The notes below the pieces were generated by a model. The model had not been told where the DNA came from and made no database searches. It saw only the letters and a list, made by a program, of their open reading frames with translations. A stretch of 64,000 nucleotides of DNA, taken from contig DHVR01000003.1 of NCBI GenBank assembly GCA_002412765.1, positions 1-64,000 on the forward strand. The letters run 5' to 3'. This document shows positions 41,877 to 49,193 of the stretch, in pieces. The stretch comes from Leptolinea sp. UBA5203 (GTDB lineage: Bacteria; Chloroflexota; Anaerolineae; Anaerolineales; Anaerolineaceae). The translations under genes were made by a program, and so were the position numbers. Positions within the stretch are counted from its first letter, which is position 1; each line of letters begins with the position of its first letter.

Positions 41877-41905
41877 TTGACATACTAAAATTTTTTCTCT
41901 ATAAT
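41877..41905 (+). promoter_or_regulatory. Consensus sigma-70-type promoter
   Basis: TTGACA (41877-41882), a 17-base spacer and TATAAT (41900-41905) match the consensus exactly. It drives the GyrI-nitroreductase fusion gene, whose ATG is 31 bases downstream. Confidence 0.88.
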
Positions 41906-41936
41906 GATCGGGAAGTCCAAAACTTTTGGAGGGAAA

Positions 41937-42995
41937 ATGCTGGAACCACGGATTGTTGATAGAGAATCGTTTACTGTCATTGGTGTTGGGGCGACCGGGC
42001 AGCTTGGGGAATTTAACTATGGCGAGATTTGGGAAAAACAATATATGCCGATGGACGCGCTGCTCAAATCCTACAGCATCGACGGCGGCTGTTACGGCCT
42101 TACTTTTAGCGAGGGCGATCATCTGGTTTATCTTGCCGGGGTGGCGGTTGCTAAGCTGCCAGTGCTTCCCGCAGGAACAAGGGAGTTTGTCATTCCAGCG
42201 GCCAAATACGCCGTCTTTGAATGTTTGATGAGCACCATGACCGCGACAGTGCAGGAAGTATACGGGCAGTGGTTTTACAAATCCGAGTTTGAATTGGATA
42301 ATCGAGCTGTCGGTTTCGAATATTATTTACCTTACAATGGCGTCGGCGAGATGCAGATGGAGATATACGTTCCGGTGAAGCCGAAAGAGTCTCCTCCCTC
42401 TGAACAGGGCGGTAGTTCCATGAAAGTGTTTGAAGCCATCGCCAATCGGCGAAGTATCCGTAATTTCAAGCCAGACCTCGTCTCAGAGGAAGCCCTTCGT
42501 AAGATTCTTCAGGCAGGTTTGCTGGCGCCATCCGGTAAAAACAATCAGCCGTGGAAGTTTTACGTCGTGCAAGGTGAGAAACGGGCTGAAATGATCGCCC
42601 AGATGCGTGCTGGAATCGTTCGTAACGAAAGCCAGGGAAATGATACGGGTTCCGCGAAATACACCATCCGGGTGATGGAACAGGCGCCTGTTACCGTGTT
42701 TGTCTATGATCGCTTTGGCTCTCCACCATGGATGCCACAATCCATAGATCAGAACTTTTTCGATGTGGTTAATCTTCAATCCATTGGCGCGGCCATCCAG
42801 AACATGCTCCTGACCGCCGAGGAACTCGGCCTGGGTTCGCTGTGGATCTGCGATGTGTTCTCCGCCTACGAGGAATTGAGTACTTGGTTGGGAGAGAATT
42901 CTGCGCTGATCGCGGCAATTTCTTTTGGTGTGCCGGATGAACACCCAGTCGCCCGTAAACGGAAAGATTTTGACGATCTGGTTCACTGGGTATGA
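41937..42995 (+). CDS. GyrI-like sensor domain fused to a nitroreductase
   Basis: A 352-residue fusion. Residues about 1-150 are a GyrI/AraC-type effector-binding domain (IPAAKYAVFECLMSTMTATVQ, MEIYVPVKP). After a Ser/Pro/Gly linker, residues 162-352 are an FMN-dependent nitroreductase (VFEAIANRRSIRNFKPDLV, LLAPSGKNNQPWKFYVV, AIQNMLLTAEELGLGSLWICDV). GGAGG sets the start at ATG 41937. An internal ATG at 42420 could give nitroreductase alone but has no strong SD. A bound ligand could be both sensed and reduced; this is inference. Confidence 0.9.
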   Translation: MLEPRIVDRESFTVIGVGATGQLGEFNYGEIWEKQYMPMDALLKSYSIDGGCYGLTFSEGDHLVYLAGVAVAKLPVLPAGTREFVIPAAKYAVFECLMSTMTATVQEVYGQWFYKSEFELDNRAVGFEYYLPYNGVGEMQMEIYVPVKPKESPPSEQGGSSMKVFEAIANRRSIRNFKPDLVSEEALRKILQAGLLAPSGKNNQPWKFYVVQGEKRAEMIAQMRAGIVRNESQGNDTGSAKYTIRVMEQAPVTVFVYDRFGSPPWMPQSIDQNFFDVVNLQSIGAAIQNMLLTAEELGLGSLWICDVFSAYEELSTWLGENSALIAAISFGVPDEHPVARKRKDFDDLVHWV

Positions 42996-43082
42996 TCCAC
43001 TCCCAAATTATTTAATTTATACCTGACTGGGGGACAGGTCTTCGTTTACAATCACTGTTATTGATTTTTATCTGGAGGCGGC

Positions 43083-43388
43083 ATGCAAGTGGTTCACGTG
43101 CATATGAAAGTAAAACCGGAATTTATCGAATCCTTCAAAATCGCGACCCGCGCCAATGTAGCGGCCAGCAGCCAGGAACCTGGCATTGCCCGCTTTGAGT
43201 TTTATCAGGAAAAAGAGGATGAAACCCGTTTCATCCTGGTGGAAGCCTACCGCACAGAGGAAGACCCTGCCCGGCATAAAGAAACCGCTCATTATGCAAC
43301 CTGGCGGGATACCGTAGCCGGGATGATGGAAGAACCGCGCCAGGGTGTCTGGTTTACCCCCCTTGCTCCGGATGGTTCCGAATGGTGA
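43083..43388 (+). CDS. Antibiotic biosynthesis monooxygenase (ABM) family protein
   Basis: A 101-residue ABM fold protein with VHVHMKVKPEFIESFK, EPGIARFEFYQEKEDETRFILVEAY and KETAHYATWRD. It resembles LsrG and quinol monooxygenases, small cofactor-free enzymes. CTGGAGG precedes the ATG. It overlaps the alcohol dehydrogenase gene by 7 bases or 1 base depending on that gene's start. Confidence 0.88.
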   Translation: MQVVHVHMKVKPEFIESFKIATRANVAASSQEPGIARFEFYQEKEDETRFILVEAYRTEEDPARHKETAHYATWRDTVAGMMEEPRQGVWFTPLAPDGSEW

Positions 43389-44551
43389 TGCAACCGATGC
43401 AGTTTCAATTTGCTACCGCGGCTCAAATCATCTTTGGCTCGGGCAAGCTCAGCGGATTAGCTGATTTAGCGGCACCGTTGGGTAAAAAAGCCCTGCTGAT
43501 TAGCGGCAGCGGTGGTGCCCAGCCGGAAAGAATCACACGTCTTTTGGATGATAAAAAATTGTCCTGGATTATTTTTAAAGTCAGCGGCGAACCCACCATC
43601 GAACTAATCCTGGAAGGGGTGCAATTTGCCAAAACCCAAGGCTGTGATTATGTGATTGCCTTCGGCGGGGGCAGTGTGCTGGATAGCGGCAAGGCCATCG
43701 CGGCCCTACTGACTAATCCGGGGGACTTGCTGGATTATCTGGAAATTGTGGGCAAGAATTTGCCTCTGATCAACCGTTCCGCCCCAATGATTGCCATCCC
43801 GACCACCGCCGGGACGGGCACGGAAGTTACCCGCAATGCCGTGCTGGCCGTGACGGAGAAAAAGGTTAAGGTAAGTTTGCGCAGCGCCTTTCTTCTGCCA
43901 ACCATTGCTTTGGTTGACCCGGAATTAACCCTGAGCATGCCGCCGGCCATTACCGCCAGCTCCGGCATGGATGCTTTAACCCAGTTAATTGAGCCATATG
44001 TTTCCCAACGTGCCAACCCGATGACCGATCTTTTTGCCCGGGAAGGAATCCAATGTGCCGGACGCTCGCTGCAGGAAGCCTTTCTATATGGGGACCGTCG
44101 GGCTGCTCGTGAAGATATGGCCTGGGCCAGTCTGCTGGGGGGCTTGTGTCTGGCGAATGCCGGATTGGGTGCGGTGCATGGATTTGCCGGTCCGTTGGGC
44201 GGTATGTTTGATGCGCCGCACGGGGCAGTCTGTGCCCGATTGCTGCCGGTCGCCTGTGAGATGAATGTCAAGGCGCTGCGAAAACGAGAGCCACAAAACC
44301 CTGCCATGCAGCGCTATCTGGATGTTGCACATATTCTTACTGGGGATGAGAGCGCGACCATCGAGGATGGCATTGAATGGCTGGATACCATTCGTGCTGA
44401 ACTTCAAATTCCTCCGCTGGCATCATACGGGATTACCACGAAGGATATCCCGCAGATTGTAGAAAAATCGAAAAACTCAAGCAGCATGAAGGGTAATCCC
44501 ATTCTTTTGACAGAAAAGGAAATGAGCGAAATATTACTTCAAGCCTTGTAA
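43382..44551 (+). CDS. Iron-containing alcohol dehydrogenase
   Basis: A 389-residue group III dehydrogenase with FGSGKLSGL, the NAD loop FGGGSVLDSGKAIAAL and IPTTAGTGTEVTRNAVL. Metal-ligand regions are seen around SGMDALTQLIEPYVS and the C-terminal His-rich block AVHGFAGPLGG and DAPHGAVCARLL. The start is ATG 43382 or ATG 43388, the latter overlapping the previous stop as TGATG. Coupling to the ABM gene suggests a two-step reaction on one substrate. Confidence 0.93.
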   Translation: MVMQPMQFQFATAAQIIFGSGKLSGLADLAAPLGKKALLISGSGGAQPERITRLLDDKKLSWIIFKVSGEPTIELILEGVQFAKTQGCDYVIAFGGGSVLDSGKAIAALLTNPGDLLDYLEIVGKNLPLINRSAPMIAIPTTAGTGTEVTRNAVLAVTEKKVKVSLRSAFLLPTIALVDPELTLSMPPAITASSGMDALTQLIEPYVSQRANPMTDLFAREGIQCAGRSLQEAFLYGDRRAAREDMAWASLLGGLCLANAGLGAVHGFAGPLGGMFDAPHGAVCARLLPVACEMNVKALRKREPQNPAMQRYLDVAHILTGDESATIEDGIEWLDTIRAELQIPPLASYGITTKDIPQIVEKSKNSSSMKGNPILLTEKEMSEILLQAL

Positions 44552-44579
44552 GTTGAATTATTCTGGGACTATCCCGAAT

Positions 44580-45272
44580 TTAGACTTGCAGCATCTCCAG
44601 AGGAGTTTCCACCACTTGTCCCTGAACTAGATCAACCTGCCAGGCCTGCGCAGTGGGGACGGAGCGGATGACCTGGGCAAGCTCGCCATCCACAAAATGC
44701 AGGGCGGCGCTGTTATCCACGGCGTATCCAGGCTTAATGCGCTGCTTGACCAGCATCTGATGTAAGGCGGGACGGCGTTCAGCCTCTCCATTGTAATGCG
44801 GGGTGAAGCTGCCCGGGAGGATACCCAGCCCTGCGAGCATGCCGATTTCACCGGGGACGGAATCCGTGGTGCATTGTTCAAACCAGCAGTTGGCTCCGGC
44901 GCTGATACCGGCCAGAATGCTGCCTTCATGGTAAGCTTCCAGCAGAATCATATCCAGACTCCATTCCCGCCACAAAGCCAGCATACTGCGCGTATTCCCA
45001 CCGCCAACATACAGGATGTCTTTATCCAGAATGAAAGAACGAAGATCTTTGGTCGGAGGACGGAATAAGGATAAAACCGAAGGCCGGCAATCCAGGCTGC
45101 TGAAAGCGGTGAAAAATTTAATAATATATTCCTGGGACTCGCCACTGGCAGTAGGCAGGAAGCAAATATTGGGGGATTTTTTAGGGGATTGGCTAAGAAC
45201 AAAGCGGTCCAGTGCCAGGTTATCTGGCTCCATGGAAAATCCGCCTCCGCCCATGGCGATAATTTGTTTCAT
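44580..45272 (-). CDS. Peptidase S51 (peptidase E/cyanophycinase family)
   Basis: A 230-residue class I glutamine amidotransferase-like fold with IIAMGGGGFSMEPDNLALD at the start, DILYVGGGNTRSMLALW and the nucleophile Ser in AGISAGANCWFE. Family members cleave Asp-X dipeptides or related substrates. It lies downstream of rnpB on the same strand, with GGAGG before its ATG, and may share its transcript. Confidence 0.88.
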   Translation of the reverse strand: MKQIIAMGGGGFSMEPDNLALDRFVLSQSPKKSPNICFLPTASGESQEYIIKFFTAFSSLDCRPSVLSLFRPPTKDLRSFILDKDILYVGGGNTRSMLALWREWSLDMILLEAYHEGSILAGISAGANCWFEQCTTDSVPGEIGMLAGLGILPGSFTPHYNGEAERRPALHQMLVKQRIKPGYAVDNSAALHFVDGELAQVIRSVPTAQAWQVDLVQGQVVETPLEMLQV

Positions 45273-45307
45273 GAGTTAATTCCTCCCAAGATATCTAAAC
45301 TCAGTTT

Positions 45308-45325
45308 GGTATCCAGGTTGATACC
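45308..45325 (-). repeat. Second copy of the RNase P P1 strand, forming a small hairpin
   Basis: GGTATCCAGGTTG at 45308-45320 repeats 45361-45373, the P1 arm at the 3' end of rnpB. It also folds on itself as GGTATC/GATACC (45308-45313 with 45320-45325). It lies in the region transcribed after rnpB. Confidence 0.6.
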
Positions 45326-45361
45326 TGTCCCCGGTAGGGGGCTGCACCTCGATGGTGTATG

Positions 45362-45742
45362 GTATCCAGGTTGGTCTGTAAGCCGCGTTCTGTCCAGCGG
45401 GCGTTGCCCGCCTGGGTGACTATCTATCTGGACGTACCGTCTCCGGCACGCTCGAGCAGTCTACCCGGAACTCAAGGAAGACGAGCAGCCTCCCATCCCG
45501 AAGGATATTGTTCCTGCTTGACCTTGCTTCTGGAGGGGGTTACCCGGCAGCTGCATTGCTGCAGTCTCCGGTGGTCTCTTACACCACCATTTCACCCTTA
45601 CCCATTACTGGGCGGTTTGTTTCTGTGGCCCGATCCGACAGGTTACCCCGTCCCGGGTGTTACCCGGCTCCATGCTCTCCGAAGCGCGGACTTTCCTCAA
45701 CTGCGTCAAGCGCAGCTGCAGTCACCCGACCAACCTGGATAC
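45362..45742 (-). ncRNA. rnpB: RNase P RNA
   Basis: The minus strand carries the conserved core: GAGGAAAGTCC (45688-45698 on the plus strand as its complement), a GGGTGAAATGGTG-like segment with GTAAGAGACCACCG, and ACAGAACGCGGCTTA near the 3' end (45379-45393). Ends are set by a 15-bp P1 helix, 45728-45742 with 45362-45376. The length is about 381 bases. Chloroflexota are known for the type C variant, but the type was not assigned here. The RNA removes tRNA 5' leaders with RnpA, whose gene is at 62038. Confidence 0.95.
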
Positions 45743-45746
45743 TTTG

Positions 45747-45775
45747 ATGATAACCGCATCGGCAAACCCCGTCAA
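45747..45775 (-). promoter_or_regulatory. Promoter of rnpB
   Basis: On the minus strand TTGACG (45775-45770) and TATCAT (45752-45747) are 17 bases apart. The -10 box ends 4 bases before the predicted 5' end of the RNA, in good agreement with initiation at or near 45742. Confidence 0.75.
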
Positions 45776-45800
45776 TCAGCATGTCTATCAGATTAAAGAT

Positions 45801-45809
45801 TGGTATAAT
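45801..45809 (+). promoter_or_regulatory. Extended -10 promoter of mutL
   Basis: TGGTATAAT, with TATAAT at 45804-45809, lies 50 bases before the mutL ATG and is divergent from the rnpB promoter. Confidence 0.55.
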
Positions 45810-45859
45810 CTCCCTATGGGGCATACCATTTCACGAACATCAACCCTTAGAGGACGCTT

Positions 45860-47617
45860 ATGATTAGAAAACTGCCAGACACCATTGCCTCCCAGATTGC
45901 CGCCGGTGAAGTGGTGGAACGTCCTGCCTCTGTGGTCAAGGAATTATTGGAAAATGCCATTGATGCCGGCGCTACCACCATCGACATTGCCATTGAACAG
46001 GCTGGCGTACGTTTGATTGAAGTTTCGGATAACGGCAGCGGTATTCCTTTGGAAGAGCTGGGTCTGGCGGTGGATACCCATTCAACCAGTAAATTGCAAA
46101 CTGCAGCGGATTTATTTGCCATCAAGACACTTGGATTCCGCGGGGAAGCGCTAGCTTCGATTGCTTCTGTCTCGCAGCTCAGCCTGTCCTCGCGAACAAT
46201 CCATTCAGAACTGGGCGGCCAGGTCAGGGTCGAGGGGGGGAAGGTTGGTGAAGTTGAACCGCTCGGCCTGCCCATGGGAACCAGTGTGCGGGTCAGTAAT
46301 CTTTTCTACAACGTACCTGCCCGACTCAAGTTCCTGAAGACCGGCCAAACAGAAAAACGACAAATTGATAATCTGGTCTCCCGCAATGCTCTAGCTTATC
46401 CGGGCATTCGTTTTCATGTACAACATGATGGTCAGACCCTGTTCAAGACTGCCGGCAATGGAAATTTCCGGGAGATATTTGGGGAATTATACGGCTTACT
46501 GACCGCCAAACAAATGATGAACGTCACCCTGGAAGAAGAAGGCCTGCGCATCCACGGATTTGTCAGTCCAACCAGCATCACTCGTGCCAATCGCCGGGAG
46601 ATGACCTTTTTTGTAAACGGGCGCTGGGTGCAGGATAAATCCGTCAGTTCGGCCGTCCTCTCCGGATATCAAAACTTATTGGCGGTTGGACGGTATCCTC
46701 TGGTGGTGCTGTTTATCGAATTGCCTGCCGAAGCCGTGGATGTTAATGTGCACCCAGCCAAAGCTGAAATCCGCTTTCGGGATTCGAAAATGATCTATGA
46801 ACAAGTCCAGCGAGCTGTTCGGCGGGCGCTGCTCAGTTACACCCCCATGCCGGGGATTCCTCCCAAAAGCACCTGGCAGCATTTTCCAACGGAACCGAAT
46901 TCCAGACAATTAGATTTAAGTTGGGATGCGTTAGCCAGTGCAGCGGATGACCCAGTTCAAAAATTTGAAAACCCCTATCTAAAGCAGGATCTTCCAGACC
47001 CACAACCAGCCTTACCGGCATCGGATTTGCCGCTCCTGCGTGTGATCGGGCAAATTGGCCAGACTTACATTATTACAGAAGGGCCTGACGGCATGTATTT
47101 GATCGATCAGCATGCTGCCCACAGCCGGATTTTATTTGAGCGATTGATGCAATCGGAAACCAATCGTTTTTCTTCGCAGGCTCTCTTGGAACCCGTGATT
47201 CTCAAATTCACCCCGGAAGAGGCAAATTATCTCGAGGTGATTGAACCAGTTCTGATTAAAATTGGCTTTGACATCGAATCCTTTGGACCCCATACCATTC
47301 GCATCCGGGCTGTGCCGACCCTTTTTCAAAGGCAATCCCCGGAAATGATTCTGCGCGGCATGCTGGATGATTACGCTGAAGATGAAAAAACTTTCTCGGA
47401 TCAATTGGAAACCCGCATCTTTGCGTGTTTGAGCAAGGAGGCAGCCATTAAAGCAGGACAAAGCCTGACCCAGACTGAACAGATTCAATTAGTACAGGAT
47501 TTGGAAGCTTGTTTATCCCCACGCAGCACTCCATTCGGCAAACCCACCATGATTCATTTGTCCGTGGATTTATTGGAACGGCAGTTTGGGAAAGGAAAAT
47601 CTCGGGATAATGGGTAG
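45860..47617 (+). CDS. mutL: DNA mismatch repair protein MutL, endonuclease motif degenerate
   Basis: A 585-residue MutL. The GHKL ATPase half is intact (ENAIDAGAT at 31-39, DNGSGI at 57-62, LGFRGEALASI at 91-101). The C-terminal dimerisation half has DQHAAHSRILFE (416-427), where the first Glu of the DQHA-x2-E-x4-E endonuclease motif is Ser422. The late CPHGRP zinc-site motif reads TPFGKP (557-562). It therefore looks like a MutL without nicking activity, as in enterobacteria that use MutH. Confidence 0.95.
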   Translation: MIRKLPDTIASQIAAGEVVERPASVVKELLENAIDAGATTIDIAIEQAGVRLIEVSDNGSGIPLEELGLAVDTHSTSKLQTAADLFAIKTLGFRGEALASIASVSQLSLSSRTIHSELGGQVRVEGGKVGEVEPLGLPMGTSVRVSNLFYNVPARLKFLKTGQTEKRQIDNLVSRNALAYPGIRFHVQHDGQTLFKTAGNGNFREIFGELYGLLTAKQMMNVTLEEEGLRIHGFVSPTSITRANRREMTFFVNGRWVQDKSVSSAVLSGYQNLLAVGRYPLVVLFIELPAEAVDVNVHPAKAEIRFRDSKMIYEQVQRAVRRALLSYTPMPGIPPKSTWQHFPTEPNSRQLDLSWDALASAADDPVQKFENPYLKQDLPDPQPALPASDLPLLRVIGQIGQTYIITEGPDGMYLIDQHAAHSRILFERLMQSETNRFSSQALLEPVILKFTPEEANYLEVIEPVLIKIGFDIESFGPHTIRIRAVPTLFQRQSPEMILRGMLDDYAEDEKTFSDQLETRIFACLSKEAAIKAGQSLTQTEQIQLVQDLEACLSPRSTPFGKPTMIHLSVDLLERQFGKGKSRDNG

Positions 47618-47658
47618 GTTAAGGAATACCTGAAGATTTTTGCTGCCGACATGATCCC

Positions 47659-47687
47659 TTGATGCAATCAGGTAAGTTTGCTATGAT
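47659..47687 (+). promoter_or_regulatory. Promoter of the DUF4956-VTC pair
   Basis: TTGATG (47659-47664), a 17-base spacer and TATGAT (47682-47687), followed by AGGGAATAATG. It lies 65 bases before the first gene. Confidence 0.5.
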
Positions 47688-47751
47688 AGGGAATAATGAA
47701 TTAATCCCTTGTTAACTACGAGAATTAAATCGCTTTTTTGGGAGAAACTCT

Positions 47752-48423
47752 ATGGAATTATCTGCTCCTGCGCCATTATCTTTAGTCTCTTTAGCTCTTA
47801 ATCTAGGACTAGCAGTTATCTTATCTTTGATCGTCTCATGGTATTATGTTCGCTTTGGGCAATCTTTGTCGAATCGCTCTCAATTTGCACCCATCCTTCC
47901 CATGCTGGCATTGGTTACGGTTTTGATCATCTCCGTCGTGAAATCGTCTCTGGCTTTATCCCTGGGTTTGGTCGGTGCTTTATCCATTGTCCGTTTTCGG
48001 ACAGCCATTAAAGACCCTGAAGAGTTGATTTTTCTATTTTTTGCCATCTCCATCGGATTGGGATTAGGTGCAGATCAACGGGTTCCAACTATTCTGGCAG
48101 TTATTGTGATCATGCTTTACCTTGTTATGCGTAAGAGCCTAAAACTGCATCGGGGTGCATCTCACAGTGTCTATTTGAACATTGATGTGGATAGTGAGCA
48201 GGCTGGGTCGGTGATGTTTACCAAAATCAATCAATTACTCATTGATTTGATTCCACAGGTTGATTTACGCCGCATGGATCATCAGGATGGTCGCCTTGGA
48301 CTAACCTACTACATCACTCTGCGAAATTCTGAAGTCATTGCTACTTTGATGGATAAATTAAAACAGGAAGTTCCTGGCTGCTCTGTGAGTCTGGTGGAAC
48401 AAAATAATATGCTGGGTGGCTAG
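47752..48423 (+). CDS. DUF4956 membrane protein
   Basis: A 223-residue protein. The first 135 residues hold about four transmembrane helices with the conserved SLGLVGALSIVRFRTAIKDPEELIFLFFAISIGLGLGA segment typical of DUF4956. The rest is a soluble domain of about 85 residues. GGGAG precedes the ATG. DUF4956 genes are often next to VTC-type polyphosphate polymerase genes, as here. Confidence 0.88.
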   Translation: MELSAPAPLSLVSLALNLGLAVILSLIVSWYYVRFGQSLSNRSQFAPILPMLALVTVLIISVVKSSLALSLGLVGALSIVRFRTAIKDPEELIFLFFAISIGLGLGADQRVPTILAVIVIMLYLVMRKSLKLHRGASHSVYLNIDVDSEQAGSVMFTKINQLLIDLIPQVDLRRMDHQDGRLGLTYYITLRNSEVIATLMDKLKQEVPGCSVSLVEQNNMLGG

Positions 48424-48477
48424 TCCATAATTAAGCAGCGGCATTAAAAGAAATTTTTCTTTAAGACGATAAAGCTT

Positions 48478-49158
48478 ATGGAAATTGGCAATGGAAATCG
48501 GTATGAAATAAAGATGGTTTATGATGGTCTGCGCATTTATGAAGTGCGTCAATGGATCAGAAACCATTCTGCAGCTTTTCGCATGGCATACCCCACGCGT
48601 CTGGTCAATAACATCTATTTTGATACTGAAGAATTGGGCGCATTCAATGATCACATCAGCGGCAGCGGAAGCCGTCAAAAAATGCGTTTCCGCTGGTACC
48701 ATGAACCATCTTTGCAAGTGGATGGAAAACTGGAGATTAAGCGCAAAGATGCCATGGTGGGTTCGAAGATTGTCGAAAGAATTAATGGACTTGATTTGGT
48801 TAATGATTCCTGGAAGGTCATCCAACAAAAAATGTTGGCGCAAACCACTGATCAAATGCATTTATTGGTAAAATCGACTGTCCCTGTATCCATTAATACG
48901 TATAAACGAGATTATTTTGTTTCCGCAGATGGCGTTACCCGGGTTACGCTGGATTATCAGATGAAAGCCTGGGATCAACGGGTCTATAATTCCCCTAACA
49001 TGCGCTATGGCATGCCTCAAACCAACACCATGGTCATTGAATTCAAGCGGGATATGCATGGTCATCAAGACTTTGCCGATATTCTGGCGGAATTCCCCTT
49101 AAGAGTGACCAATTATTCCAAGTATGTCAGTGCGCTAAATTCTATTCTCGGCTGGTAA
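48478..49158 (+). CDS. VTC-domain polyphosphate polymerase-like protein
   Basis: A 226-residue protein of the VTC/CYTH-like tunnel fold, with RYEIKMVYDG at the start, then NNIYFDTEELGAFNDHISG and KMRFRWYHEP. The basic and acidic strands KLEIKRKDAMVGSK and VIEFKRDMHG are as expected for nucleotide and polyphosphate binding. Yeast Vtc4 makes polyphosphate from ATP. In bacteria the family occurs beside DUF4956 but its reaction is less settled. No clear SD is present. Confidence 0.82.
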   Translation: MEIGNGNRYEIKMVYDGLRIYEVRQWIRNHSAAFRMAYPTRLVNNIYFDTEELGAFNDHISGSGSRQKMRFRWYHEPSLQVDGKLEIKRKDAMVGSKIVERINGLDLVNDSWKVIQQKMLAQTTDQMHLLVKSTVPVSINTYKRDYFVSADGVTRVTLDYQMKAWDQRVYNSPNMRYGMPQTNTMVIEFKRDMHGHQDFADILAEFPLRVTNYSKYVSALNSILGW

Positions 49159-49186
49159 AAAAAACAACCGCAAGGTTTTTTTTTTT
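49159..49186. terminator. Bidirectional terminator
   Basis: A short AACC/GGTT stem with a GCAA loop is flanked by an A-run and an 11-base T-run. Both the VTC gene and the convergent DUF1028 gene end here. Confidence 0.75.
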
Positions 49187-49193
49187 GAGAGAT

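Noticed and set aside
45359..45796. Plus-strand frames of 68-145 codons
   Set aside because: They run antisense to the RNase P RNA, with a composition explained by that gene.
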